This document shows, in pieces, positions 42,979-51,576 of a stretch of DNA of 64,000 nucleotides. How positions within the stretch are numbered: position 1 is the stretch's first letter; every line of letters begins with the position of its first letter. Location: the NCBI RefSeq assembly GCF_026625045.1, contig NZ_CP113089.1, forward strand, positions 1,550,001-1,614,000, given 5' to 3'. This stretch comes from Microcella daejeonensis (GTDB lineage Bacteria; Actinomycetota; Actinomycetes; Actinomycetales; Microbacteriaceae). Below the pieces are notes generated by a model that worked only from the letters and a program-made list of their open reading frames with translations, ran no database searches and was not told the origin of the DNA. Made by a program: the position numbers and the translations under genes.

Positions 42979-44484
42979 ATGACGACGACGTCAGCCCCGC
43001 CGGTCAAGCCGAACGCGCGCGTGCGCGTTCAGCGGTTCGGCACCTTCCTCAGCGGCATGATCATGCCGAACATCGCGGCCTTCATCGCCTGGGGGTTCAT
43101 CACCGCCTTCTTCATCCAGACCGGGTGGACCCCGGTGCCCGCGCTCGGCGGATTCCCGAGCGCCGACGGCACGGAGAACCTCGGCCTCGTCGGCCCGATG
43201 ATCACCTACCTCCTCCCGCTCCTCATCGCGAACACCGGCGGCCGCATGGTCTACGGCACGCGCGGCGGCGTCGTGGCCTCGATCGCCACGATGGGCGTCA
43301 TCGTCGGTACGACCATCCCGATGTTCATCGGCGCGATGATCATGGGCCCGCTCGCCGCGTGGCTCATGAAGAAGGTCGACGCGCTGTGGGCGGGCAAGAT
43401 CCGCGCCGGCTTCGAGATGCTCGTCGACAACTTCTCCGCCGGCATCCTCGGCTTCCTCCTCGCGATCGCCGGCTTCTTCGGCATGGCGCCCGTCGTCACA
43501 CTGCTGAGCAACGCGCTCGGCGAGGGAGCCCGCTTCCTCACCGAGACCGGCCTGCTGCCCCTGGCGAGCCTGGTGATCGAGCCCGGCAAGGTGCTCTTCC
43601 TCAACAACGCCATCAACCAGGGCGTGCTCACGCCGCTCGGCATCCAGGAGGCCCAGGAGACCGGCAAGTCGATCCTCTTCCTGCTCGAGGCCAACGCCGG
43701 CCCCGGCCTCGGTCTGCTGCTCGCCTTCACCTTCTTCGGCGTCGGCATCGCCCGCGCCTCGGCTCCCGGCGCGATCATCATCCAGTTCCTCGGCGGCATC
43801 CACGAGATCTACTTCCCGTACGTGCTCATGAAGCCGCTGCTCATCGTCGCCCTGATCGGCGGCGGCATGACCGGCATCGCCACCAACCTGCTGCTCGACG
43901 GCGGCCTGCGGGCCCCGGCATCGCCCGGCTCGATCTTCGCGATCCTGCTGCAGACCGCGAGCGACAGCTACGTCTCGGTGATCCTCTCGGTGATCCTGTC
44001 GGCGACGGTGACCTTCCTCATCGCCTCGGTGATCCTGCGGTCGAGCCGCAAGCGCGACCTGGCCGCGCTCGAGGACAAGGGCGATGCCTTCACCTCGGCA
44101 GTCGACCAGAACTCCGCGAACAAGGGCCGCGAGTCCGACGTCAGCCGTCTGCTCGGCACCGACGCCGCGGCCGCCGGCGCCACCACCGACGTGCGCATCC
44201 AGAACATCGTGTTCGCCTGCGACGCGGGCATGGGCTCGAGCGCCATGGGTGCGACGGTTCTACGCAAGAAGCTGAAGGACGCCGGCGTCGAGGGCGTGAC
44301 CGTCACGAACAAGGCGATCGCGAACCTGGATGCCGATGCCGACCTCGTCATCACGCACCAGGACCTCACGCCTCGCGCCGAGCAGGCCGCGCCCGGCGCC
44401 GTGCACGTCTCGGTCGACAACTTCATGTCGAGCCCGACGTACGACGACGTCGTGCAGCGGGTGCGCGCGCAGCAGGCTCAGTAG
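42979..44484 (+). CDS. mtlA: PTS mannitol transporter EIICB
   Basis: A 501-residue EIICB. The membrane EIIC domain (1-350) starts FGTFLSGMIMPNIAAFIAWGFITA and has the substrate motif GGIHEIYFPYVLM. After a linker the EIIB domain carries phospho-Cys414 in VFACDAGMGSSAMGA. There is no EIIA domain; it is encoded by mtlF downstream. Takes up mannitol and releases mannitol-1-phosphate inside. AAGGAG lies 8 nt before the ATG. Confidence 0.95.
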   Translation: MTTTSAPPVKPNARVRVQRFGTFLSGMIMPNIAAFIAWGFITAFFIQTGWTPVPALGGFPSADGTENLGLVGPMITYLLPLLIANTGGRMVYGTRGGVVASIATMGVIVGTTIPMFIGAMIMGPLAAWLMKKVDALWAGKIRAGFEMLVDNFSAGILGFLLAIAGFFGMAPVVTLLSNALGEGARFLTETGLLPLASLVIEPGKVLFLNNAINQGVLTPLGIQEAQETGKSILFLLEANAGPGLGLLLAFTFFGVGIARASAPGAIIIQFLGGIHEIYFPYVLMKPLLIVALIGGGMTGIATNLLLDGGLRAPASPGSIFAILLQTASDSYVSVILSVILSATVTFLIASVILRSSRKRDLAALEDKGDAFTSAVDQNSANKGRESDVSRLLGTDAAAAGATTDVRIQNIVFACDAGMGSSAMGATVLRKKLKDAGVEGVTVTNKAIANLDADADLVITHQDLTPRAEQAAPGAVHVSVDNFMSSPTYDDVVQRVRAQQAQ

Positions 44485-44505
44485 AGCCTGCCGCACTACC
44501 CTCGC

Positions 44506-44546
44506 GCTGAGCCGGTCGCGGCCTCTCCGGTCGCGGCCGGCTCAGC
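44506..44546 (+). other. Intercistronic stem-loop between mtlA and mtlF
   Basis: GCTGAGCCGG (44506-44515) pairs fully with CCGGCTCAGC (44537-44546); the 21-nt interior can pair partly. It lies in a 121-bp gap inside the operon and may stabilise the mtlA mRNA end or attenuate read-through into mtlF/mtlD. Confidence 0.5.
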
Positions 44547-44605
44547 CCCCGTCGCGCAGCATCACCCTGCGCGGCACCCCGATCACGAGAGAGACCAGGA
44601 TCCCC

Positions 44606-45052
44606 ATGAGCTCCGCCGTTCTGACCACCGACCGCATCATCCTCGACGGCACCGCCCGCACCCGGGAGGAGGCGATCGAGGAGGGCGCGCGACTGCTGGA
44701 GGCGGCCGGAGCCGTGACCGCCGACTACGCGGCGGCCATGCACGAGCGCGAGGCGCTCACCTCCACCTACATGGGCAGCCACCTCGCCATCCCGCACGGC
44801 ACCAACGAGGCGAAGGCGGCCATCCTCGCCTCGGCGATGACCGTCGTGCGCTACGCCGAGCCGATCGACTGGGCGGGCAACCCCGTGCGCGTCGTGGCCT
44901 GCATCGCGGGCAAGGACGGCGGGCACATGGCCGTGCTCTCGTCCCTCGCCCTCGTCTTCAGCGACGAGGCCGCCGTCGAGCAGCTGCTGGCCGCCCCCGA
45001 CGCCGCGTCGGTGCTCGCCCTGCTCGGCGACGTCAACGACGCGGGGGAGTAG
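44606..45052 (+). CDS. mtlF: PTS mannitol EIIA component
   Basis: A 148-residue EIIA. Phospho-His64 lies in MGSHLAIPHGTNEAK; REEAIEEGARLLEAAGAV and VVACIAGKDGGHMAVLSSLA are family segments. Transfers phosphate from HPr to the EIIB domain of MtlA. CCAGGA stands upstream of the ATG. Four bases separate it from mtlD. Confidence 0.94.
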   Translation: MSSAVLTTDRIILDGTARTREEAIEEGARLLEAAGAVTADYAAAMHEREALTSTYMGSHLAIPHGTNEAKAAILASAMTVVRYAEPIDWAGNPVRVVACIAGKDGGHMAVLSSLALVFSDEAAVEQLLAAPDAASVLALLGDVNDAGE

Positions 45053-45056
45053 CCGC

Positions 45057-46202
45057 ATGACCGCCGTGCACTTCGGCGCGGGCAACATCGGCCGCGGCTT
45101 CATCGGCCTGCTGCTGCACGAGGCGGGTCACGACCTCGTCTTCGTCGACGTCAACGCCCCGCTCATCGCCCAGATCACCGCCGCCGACTCGTACCGGGTG
45201 ATCGAGATCGGCGAGCAGGAGCGCTCGACGGTCGTCACCGGTTTCACCGCGATCGACTCCTCGGCCGACCGCGCGGCCGCCGTCGCCGCCGTCGCGAGCG
45301 CCGACATCGTCACCTGCGCCGTCGGTCCGACCGTGCTGCGCTTCATCGCCCCGGTCATCGCCGACGGCCTGCGCGCCCGCTCCGCCGACCTGCCGCCCGT
45401 CGTCGTCATGGCCTGCGAGAACGCGCTCGGCGCGACCGATCTGCTGCACGGCCGCATCGCCGAGGCGCTCGGGGACGACGCCGAGGCGGTCCTCGCGCGC
45501 GGCGTCTTCGCCAACACCGCGGTCGACCGCATCGTGCCCGCGCAGGATGCATCCGACCTCGACGTGCGGGTCGAGCACTTCTGCGAGTGGGCGATCGAGA
45601 CGGGGCCGTTCGCGGGCGCCGTGCCGAGCATCCCGGGCGCGCACTTCGTGCCCGAGCTCGCCCCCTACATCGAGCGCAAGCTCTTCACCGTCAACGCCGG
45701 CCACGCGGCCTGCGCCTACTTCGGCCACCTCGCCGGGGCGGCCACGATCGACGAGGGGATGCGCGTTCCGAGCGTGCGCGCGGCCGTCGAGGCCGTGCTG
45801 CTCGAGACCTCCCGGCTGCTCGTCGACCGCCACGGCTTCGCAGCGGCCGAGCAGGACGCCTACCGCGAGACCGCGCTGCAACGCTTCGCGAACCCGGCGC
45901 TCGCCGACGGCGTCGACCGGGTCGGCCGCCAGCCGATGCGCAAGCTCTCGCGCGACGAGCGGTTCCTCTCGCCCGCGCGCGGCCTCGCCGACCTCGGCGT
46001 CGCCCCCGTCGCGATCCTCGCGGCGGTCGGCGCCGGCCTGCGCTTCGACGTCGCCGACGATCCCGAGAGCGTCGCCCTGCAGCAGCTGCTCGCCTCCGAG
46101 GCGAGCGACGAGCAGATCGTCGCCGAGGTCATGGGCGTCGTCGCGGGGGAGCCCCTCGCGGCCCCGCTCGCGAGCGTCGTCGCCGAGGTGCGCGCGGGCT
46201 GA
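45057..46202 (+). CDS. mtlD: Mannitol-1-phosphate 5-dehydrogenase
   Basis: A 381-residue polyol-specific long-chain dehydrogenase. The NAD motif HFGAGNIGRGFIGLLL is at residues 4-19; CENALGAT and the catalytic Lys region ERKLFTVNAGHAACAYFGHLAG follow. Oxidises mannitol-1-phosphate to fructose-6-phosphate, completing the pathway of the operon. Last gene of the operon. Confidence 0.95.
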   Translation: MTAVHFGAGNIGRGFIGLLLHEAGHDLVFVDVNAPLIAQITAADSYRVIEIGEQERSTVVTGFTAIDSSADRAAAVAAVASADIVTCAVGPTVLRFIAPVIADGLRARSADLPPVVVMACENALGATDLLHGRIAEALGDDAEAVLARGVFANTAVDRIVPAQDASDLDVRVEHFCEWAIETGPFAGAVPSIPGAHFVPELAPYIERKLFTVNAGHAACAYFGHLAGAATIDEGMRVPSVRAAVEAVLLETSRLLVDRHGFAAAEQDAYRETALQRFANPALADGVDRVGRQPMRKLSRDERFLSPARGLADLGVAPVAILAAVGAGLRFDVADDPESVALQQLLASEASDEQIVAEVMGVVAGEPLAAPLASVVAEVRAG

Positions 46203-46222
46203 GGTCGCTCCGCGCGCCGGTG

Positions 46223-47284
46223 TCAGTCGAGCGGTGCGCCGGCGGCGGGTGCCGCCGACTCCTGCGGCGAGGCGGAGGGGGCGGGCATCACGGCATCTCC
46301 GGCGGCCGCGCGCTCGGCCTCGTGCCGGCGGCGCGCGCGCCGCAGCACGAGCAGGGCGACGAGCACGATCAGCCCGAGCACGAGCAGCCAGGGCAGCAGC
46401 ACGCCGAGCACGACGAGGGCTCCGCTGAGGAAGGCGAGCAGGGCATCCCACCCGGTCTGCAGTCCCGACAGGAACGTGTCGGGCTCGTCGACCGGCGCCG
46501 TCTGCTCGCTGCCGAGGGTGAGCCGCAGCGTCGACAGACTGACCTGGTCGGCGAGCGCGCGCTGCTGCGACTGCAGGCTCTCGAGCTCCGCCTGCCGGTC
46601 GCTGATGGCGGTCTCGAGGGCGATGAGCTCCTCGACGTCCCCCGCGGAGCCCTGCAGTGCGAGCAGCCGCTCGACCGACGACGACAGCGCACCGATGCGG
46701 GCCTCGACGTCGCGCACCTCGCGGGTCACATCGCTCGCGCTGAGGCTGAGCTCCTCCGACTCGCCGAGCTGCTGCAGCTCGTCGATCACCTCGGTGAGCT
46801 GCGCCGACGGGATGCGGAGCACGAGCTCGGCCCCGCCCCGGTCGCCCTGCCGCGGAGCGAACTCGTTCCGCCCATCGACGCGGCCGTCGGCGCGCTCCAC
46901 GATCCGGGCCGCCTCGGCCGCGGCGTCGAGGGGCTCGGCGACGGTGACGTAGAGGGAGCCGGTCGTGATGACCTCGCGGCCCGCGTCGGAGCCGTCGACG
47001 AGGTCGCCCGTCCCGCCGCCGTCGGCGTCGCCGCCGCTCTCGCCGGTCGGGGCATCGACGCCGGGCTGGAAGGTCTCCGCGGGCATCGGCATGCCGTCGG
47101 GGCCCACGAATCCGCCGCTCTCGTCCGAGGCGGAGTCGGCGGCGCCGGTGCAGCCCGCGAGGAGCAGCAGCAGGGCGAGGGAGGCGGCGAGCGCGCCGCC
47201 GCGGGAGCGCCGCGCGGCGCGGGTCGAACGGGAGGATCCGGCCGGCGAGGCGGGCTGTGCGCGGCGGGCGGCGTGTGCGGTCAT
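46223..47284 (-). CDS. DUF4349 lipoprotein with coiled coil and C-terminal membrane helix
   Basis: A 353-residue protein. An Arg-rich N-terminus and hydrophobic stretch end in the lipobox LLAGC (about residue 45). The DUF4349 domain follows: REVITTGSLYVTVAEPLDAAAEA, GGAELVLRIPSAQLTEVIDEL, then a coiled coil (about 180-260: DVEARIGALSSSVERLL, AISDRQAELESLQSQQRAL). A membrane helix (about 290-315) and basic cytoplasmic tail end it. Role unknown; family members are envelope proteins. TACGGT stands 6 nt before the ATG. Confidence 0.82.
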   Translation of the reverse strand: MTAHAARRAQPASPAGSSRSTRAARRSRGGALAASLALLLLLAGCTGAADSASDESGGFVGPDGMPMPAETFQPGVDAPTGESGGDADGGGTGDLVDGSDAGREVITTGSLYVTVAEPLDAAAEAARIVERADGRVDGRNEFAPRQGDRGGAELVLRIPSAQLTEVIDELQQLGESEELSLSASDVTREVRDVEARIGALSSSVERLLALQGSAGDVEELIALETAISDRQAELESLQSQQRALADQVSLSTLRLTLGSEQTAPVDEPDTFLSGLQTGWDALLAFLSGALVVLGVLLPWLLVLGLIVLVALLVLRRARRRHEAERAAAGDAVMPAPSASPQESAAPAAGAPLD

Positions 47285-47354
47285 GCGGCGACCGTACGGA
47301 GCGGGCCCGGCGCGCCGCCACCCAACGTTTCGCGGAGTGACGTGTTCGTTATCT

Positions 47355-47526
47355 GACCGCTCGCCGACAGTGCCCTGGAGGTGATCTGCGAACGGACGAT
47401 CCGGCTCGTCGGGATGGGTACCGTCTGACCAGGCCCTGTTCGCGAGTAGTCCGGGGAGGGCCGACAGCCTGCGCGACTAGGGGTGGACGCGAAGGACGAA
47501 GGGGCCGACCGGGTCGGCCCCTTCGT
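47355..47526 (+). ncRNA. Candidate structured non-coding RNA ending in a terminator
   Basis: A gene-free stretch of about 570 bp (47285-47855) contains a probable -10 (TTATCT, 47348-47353) followed by about 170 bp with several possible helices: ACGG/CCGT enclosing ATCC/GGAT, GGCCCT/AGGGCC, then a strong terminator hairpin. No start codon with coding potential is seen. The size and the ACAGCCTGCG phrase recall 6S RNA but the match is too weak to name it. It could instead be a leader RNA of the hydrolase at 47856. Confidence 0.35.
47496..47526 (+). terminator. Strong terminator hairpin
   Basis: ACGAAGGGGCCGAC and its exact complement form a 14-bp stem around CGG. It lies 330 bp before the next plus-strand gene and far from the end of any coding gene on this strand, which is why an upstream RNA gene is suspected. 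Confidence 0.7.
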
Positions 47527-47553
47527 TGCGTCCGCGGGTCGACGACCGATCCC

Positions 47554-47597
47554 GACCCCGACCCTTGGCATTCGATCCCGACCCTCGGCATTCGACC
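47554..47597. repeat. Short tandem repeat, 20-bp period, about 2.2 copies
   Basis: GAYCCCGACCCTYGGCATTCG occurs at 47554 and again 20 bp later, with two or three C/T differences. Non-coding. The following 250 bp up to the hydrolase gene are low-complexity GC-rich sequence (GGCGACCCGACCC-like phrases) with nothing else recognisable. Confidence 0.6.
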
Positions 47598-47855
47598 CCG
47601 GCGGTCCTTCCAATCCGCAGGACTTCCATGACGTCCCCTCGCGATGCTCCTGCAGAGTGGAAGGAGCGCGAGTGGGAGACCGAGGTCCCCGCGGCTGATG
47701 ACGCGCGCCGCCCGGTCGATGCCCGCCCGCGTGCACCGGCGCGACCCGGCCCCTCCGCGGCGACCCGACCCGGCGACCGCGACCCGGCCCCGCCTCGGCG
47801 ACCCGACCCCGTCACGCCGAGACGCGGCATAGGCTCGCCCGCCATACTCGTCCCC

Positions 47856-48716
47856 ATGGGCATCCTCGATCGCTGGCTGCGGCCCGCCCCCGAGCTGCAC
47901 GTGGCCGGCGACACCGCCGATCCCGACCGTGCGGGGGAGGGCGTCCCGGTCACGCCGGCGGACGCCCCCGGGCCGACCGTCGTCATGATCCACGGCATCG
48001 CGAGCTCCTCGGTGACGTTCCAGAACCTCGTGCCGCTGCTGTCGCCGACCCATCGCTGCATCACCATCGACCTGCTCGGCTTCGGCCGCTCGCCGGCCCC
48101 CGCCGACGCGAGCTACACCCTCGAGGAGCACACCGCCGCGGTCGAGGCCGCCATCCGCGCGCTGCGCCTGCGCGAGCCCTTCGTGCTCGTCGGGCACTCG
48201 CTCGGCAGCCTGATCGCCACGCGCTACGCGGCCACCCACCGGCGCGAGCTCGACCGCCTCGTGCTCGTCAGCCCGCCGATCTACCTGCCGCCGAGCGTCA
48301 TCGGTGATCAGCGCGACCGCGCCTCGATGGGCCTCTACTTCTCCGTCTACGAGTTCATGCGCGCCAACCAGCAGTTCACGACCGCCGCCGCCGCGGCGCT
48401 CGCGCGCATCGCCCCCATCAAGAACGTGCTCGACGTGACCGAGCGCAACTGGCAGGCCTTCGTGCTCTCGCTGCAGAACGCCATCGAGACCCAGACGACC
48501 ATCGCCGACCTCGCCTCGGTGCCGGTCGCCGTGGACGTCGTCTACGGGACGCTCGACCCCTTCCTCGCCCCCGGCGGCCTCAAGATCGCCGAGCAGCTGC
48601 GGCACGTCACGACCACCAGGGTGAACGGCGTCGACCACATCGTGCGGCGCAAGCTGGCGCGCGCCGTGGCGCGCATCATCGACGCACCCCCGGCCGCTCC
48701 GGCGCCCCCGGCCTGA
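47856..48716 (+). CDS. Alpha/beta hydrolase
   Basis: A 286-residue serine hydrolase. VVMIHGIASSSVTFQNLV is the oxyanion-loop region, the nucleophile Ser is in VLVGHSLGSLIA, the acid in VVYGTLDPFLAPGG and the His in VNGVDHIVRRK. It resembles MhpC/epoxide-hydrolase-like enzymes; no lid features identify a substrate. ATG 47856 is preceded by CATACT with a 7-nt gap; the frame is open much further upstream but only through low-complexity DNA. Confidence 0.85.
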   Translation: MGILDRWLRPAPELHVAGDTADPDRAGEGVPVTPADAPGPTVVMIHGIASSSVTFQNLVPLLSPTHRCITIDLLGFGRSPAPADASYTLEEHTAAVEAAIRALRLREPFVLVGHSLGSLIATRYAATHRRELDRLVLVSPPIYLPPSVIGDQRDRASMGLYFSVYEFMRANQQFTTAAAAALARIAPIKNVLDVTERNWQAFVLSLQNAIETQTTIADLASVPVAVDVVYGTLDPFLAPGGLKIAEQLRHVTTTRVNGVDHIVRRKLARAVARIIDAPPAAPAPPA

Positions 48717-48753
48717 GCCGGCTGGCGCGCCCCCTGCCTGAGCCGGCCGCGCG

Positions 48754-49365
48754 CTACCCCGCGAGCAGCCGCCGCACCGCGGCGAGCGCCGACTCGGGCA
48801 CGTGGTGCTCGTTCCCGGCGCGCACGTCGAGTCGAGCATCCGCCCCCGCCGTCTGCAGGGCCTCGAGCGTGTCGCGCACCCGCACGAGCGGCACCCAGGG
48901 GTCGTCGTCGGCGGCCTCCAGGTAAACGGTCTGGCCCTCGAGCGAACGCGATGAGGCGACGTCGGTGCCGGCGGGGCCGATGAAGCCGCCGGTCAGTAGG
49001 GCGACCGGTCCGCGGATGCCGGGCCGCGTCAGCAGGTGGTGGGCGAGCAGGCAGGCGCCCTGCGAGAAGCCGACGACGGCGATGCGCGCGGGCTCCGCAC
49101 CGAGCGCGACGGCCTCGGCGAGCAGTGCGTCGATGCGGTCCAGCCCGGCGTCGAGCTGCGGCTGGTTGGCCTCGTAGGGCTCCATGAACGGCGCCGTGTA
49201 CCAGGTGGCGCCGGGCGCCTCGGGCAGCAGCCAGTGCAGCCCGGGGTCGCCGACGCGCTCGGCCAGGCCGTGCATGAACACCGCCCCCTGCCCGCGTCCG
49301 TGCACCCCGATGACGATGCGCCGGGCCTCGGCGGGGTCGGCTCCGTGGTGCAGCAGCTCGGTCAT
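48754..49365 (-). CDS. Phospholipase/carboxylesterase (MhqD-like)
   Basis: A 203-residue alpha/beta hydrolase of the Abhydrolase_2 family. IVIGVHGRGQ gives the oxyanion hole, VVGFSQGACLLAHHLL the nucleophile, and DDDPWVPL plus NEHHVPE the acid and His. It is divergent from a VOC dioxygenase gene; the same pairing, mhqD with mhqO, protects Bacillus subtilis from quinones. That suggests hydrolysis of a ring-cleavage product; this is inference. GGGGCGCG before the ATG is a weak ribosome site. Confidence 0.82.
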   Translation of the reverse strand: MTELLHHGADPAEARRIVIGVHGRGQGAVFMHGLAERVGDPGLHWLLPEAPGATWYTAPFMEPYEANQPQLDAGLDRIDALLAEAVALGAEPARIAVVGFSQGACLLAHHLLTRPGIRGPVALLTGGFIGPAGTDVASSRSLEGQTVYLEAADDDPWVPLVRVRDTLEALQTAGADARLDVRAGNEHHVPESALAAVRRLLAG

Positions 49366-49462
49366 CGCGCCCCTTCCGACGGGATGCGCGCCCCTCGCGC
49401 GCGGTCCCATGTTCGCATAGCGGCTATTTGTCCGTAAAGCGGCTGAATTCCGCCGCGCTCCC

Positions 49463-49491
49463 TTGTGTATGCATTTGCATGGATGTACCGT
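49463..49491 (+). promoter_or_regulatory. Promoter with palindromic operator in its spacer
   Basis: TTGTGT (49463-49468) and TACCGT (49486-49491) are spaced by exactly 17 bp. Within the spacer ATGCATTTGCAT (49469-49480) is a perfect palindrome with 5-bp arms. A repressor bound there would occlude RNA polymerase. The downstream gene is the MhqO-like dioxygenase; MarR/DUF24-type regulators control such genes elsewhere. Confidence 0.6.
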
Positions 49492-49545
49492 CGCGAACAG
49501 CGGTACGAACCGGCTCGACCAGCCCCCTGATCAAAGGAGATCTCC

Positions 49546-50496
49546 ATGGCCTTCATCCACGGCAGCCACCACATCACCCTCTGCGTCGGCACCGCGCAGG
49601 AGGACGTCGACTTCCACACCAAGACCCTCGGCATGCGCTTCATCAAGCGCACCGTGCTGTTCGACGGCGCCACCGCGATCTACCACCTCTACTACTCCAA
49701 CGCCACGGGCGACCCGAGCTCGGTCGTCACGACCTTCCCCTTCGCGCAGGCGGGCCTCTACGGCACGCAGGGCACCAACCAGGCCCGCGAGGTGCTGCTC
49801 TCGGTGCCCGCCGGATCGGGGGAGTACTGGCAGAAGCGCCTCGCCGAGCACGGCATCGACGCCGTGCGCGCCGACGTCGCCGGCACCCATCGCGTGGTCT
49901 TCCGGCACCCGTGCGGGCTCGAGTACTCGCTCGTCGAGGTGACGGGCGACCCGCGCGAGGGCTACACCAGGAACGGCGTGCCGGCCGAGTACGCGGTGCA
50001 CGGCATCTACGGCGTGGGCATCCACGTGACGACGCCCGATCGCACCGTGGAGTTCGCCGACACCCTGTTCTTCAACCAGGCCGTCGGCGAGGAGGACGGC
50101 CGCATCACGCTGCGCCCCGGCGAGGCGCAGTACGGCAACACCATCGAGCTCATCCCCGACACGACGAGCGATCAGGGCACCTGGCACTTCGGCGCCGGCA
50201 CCATCCACCACACCGCGTGGAACGCCGGCACCCTCGAGAACCAGACCGAGGTCAAGTTCGACATCGAGGGCGCGGGCTACACCGACATCTCCGAGCTGAA
50301 GGACCGCAAGTACTTCAAGTCCGTCTACGTGCGCACGCCCTCCGGCGCGCTCTTCGAGATCGCCGTCACGCACGCGGAGGGCGGCTGGGACTGCGACGAG
50401 TCGCCCGAGGAGCTGGGGTCGAGGTTCCAGCTGCCGCCGCAGTTCGAGGACCGGCGCGACGAGATCCTCGACAGCCTGGAGCCCATCGAGGTCTAG
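49546..50496 (+). CDS. VOC-family ring-cleaving dioxygenase (MhqO/MhqA-like)
   Basis: A 316-residue double glyoxalase-fold protein. N-terminal module: HGSHHITLCVGTAQEDVDFHTKTLGMRFIKRTV (His metal ligand), YHLYYSNATGDPSSVVTTFPF; C-terminal module: YGVGIHVTTPDRTVEF, GTIHHTAWNAG (His) and FKSVYVRTPSGALFEIAVT (Glu). MhqO-type enzymes cleave hydroquinone or similar rings. AAAGGAG lies 7 nt before the ATG. Confidence 0.88.
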   Translation: MAFIHGSHHITLCVGTAQEDVDFHTKTLGMRFIKRTVLFDGATAIYHLYYSNATGDPSSVVTTFPFAQAGLYGTQGTNQAREVLLSVPAGSGEYWQKRLAEHGIDAVRADVAGTHRVVFRHPCGLEYSLVEVTGDPREGYTRNGVPAEYAVHGIYGVGIHVTTPDRTVEFADTLFFNQAVGEEDGRITLRPGEAQYGNTIELIPDTTSDQGTWHFGAGTIHHTAWNAGTLENQTEVKFDIEGAGYTDISELKDRKYFKSVYVRTPSGALFEIAVTHAEGGWDCDESPEELGSRFQLPPQFEDRRDEILDSLEPIEV

Positions 50497-50589
50497 GTCG
50501 TCGACACGAGCGCGGGCTCGGGTTCTGCGGGTGGTCGCGGGGCCCGGGCCCGTACCCTTCTCCCGACCGGGCCGCCGTAGGCTGAACGC

Positions 50590-51576
50590 ATGAAGACCTC
50601 CACCCTCGGCCGTACCGGCGCGACCGTCTCCTCCATCTCCCTCGGCACCTGGCAGCTCGGCGCCGACTGGGGCGACGTGAGCGACGAGGATGCCCGTGCC
50701 GTGCTCGACGCCGCCGTCGAGTCGGGCGTCACCATGTTCGACACCGCCGACGTCTACGGCGACGGCCGCAGCGAGCAGCTCATCGGCCGCTACCTCGCCG
50801 ACCGCCGCGACCTCGATGTGCTCGTCGCCACCAAGATGGGCCGCCGCCTGCCGCAGGAGGTCGAGAACTACTCGGCCGAGAACCTGCGCGCCTGGAACGA
50901 CCGCAGCCGCAAGAACCTCGGCGTCGACACCCTCGACCTCACGCAGCTGCACTGCCCGCCCACCGCGCTCTACTCCGTCGACCGGGTCTTCGACGACCTC
51001 GACGCCATGGTCGCCGAGGGGCGCATGCGGGCGTACGGCGTGAGCGTCGAGACGGTCGAGGAGGCGCTCGCCGCGATCGCGCGCCCGAACGTCGCCACCG
51101 TGCAGATCATCATCAACGCGTTCCGTCTCAAGCCGCTCGACGCGGTGCTGCCCGCCGCGATCGACGCGAACGTCGGCATCATCGCCCGCGTGCCGCTCGC
51201 CTCGGGCCTGCTCAGCGGCCGGTACACGAGCGAGACGACCTTCGCCGAGAACGACCACCGCAACTACAACCGCCAGGGCGACGCCTTCGACGTCGGCGAG
51301 ACCTTCTCGGGCGTCGACTACGAGAAGGGCGTCGCCGCCGCGCAGGAGTTCTCGGCGCTCGCCGCCGAGTACGACCTCGCCCCGGCGACCGCCGCCCTGG
51401 CATGGCTGACGCAGGTGCCCGGCGTGAGCACGGTCATCCCGGGCGCGCGCTCGCCCGAGCAGGCCCGCATGAACGCGGCCGCCGGCGGGGTCGAGCCGCT
51501 CGGCGCCGAGTTCCACGCCCGCGTCGTCGACCTGTACGACCGCAGCTTCCGCGCTGCCATCCACGACCGCTGGTGA
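50590..51576 (+). CDS. Aldo/keto reductase
   Basis: A 328-residue AKR with a TIM barrel. Catalytic Asp and Tyr are in MFDTADVYGDGRSE, Lys in VLVATKMGRR and His in TQLHCPPT. SVETVEEALAAI and a C-terminal NADPH-binding stretch VSTVIPGARSPEQARMNAAA follow. Reduces aldehydes or ketones with NADPH. TAGGCT stands 6 nt before the ATG. GTGA overlap with the MFS gene suggests co-translation. Confidence 0.9.
   Translation: MKTSTLGRTGATVSSISLGTWQLGADWGDVSDEDARAVLDAAVESGVTMFDTADVYGDGRSEQLIGRYLADRRDLDVLVATKMGRRLPQEVENYSAENLRAWNDRSRKNLGVDTLDLTQLHCPPTALYSVDRVFDDLDAMVAEGRMRAYGVSVETVEEALAAIARPNVATVQIIINAFRLKPLDAVLPAAIDANVGIIARVPLASGLLSGRYTSETTFAENDHRNYNRQGDAFDVGETFSGVDYEKGVAAAQEFSALAAEYDLAPATAALAWLTQVPGVSTVIPGARSPEQARMNAAAGGVEPLGAEFHARVVDLYDRSFRAAIHDRW

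Noticed and set aside
47355..47526. SRP RNA, RNase P RNA or tmRNA
   Set aside because: None of their conserved cores (for example the SRP GGAAG/AGCA tetraloop region) is present.
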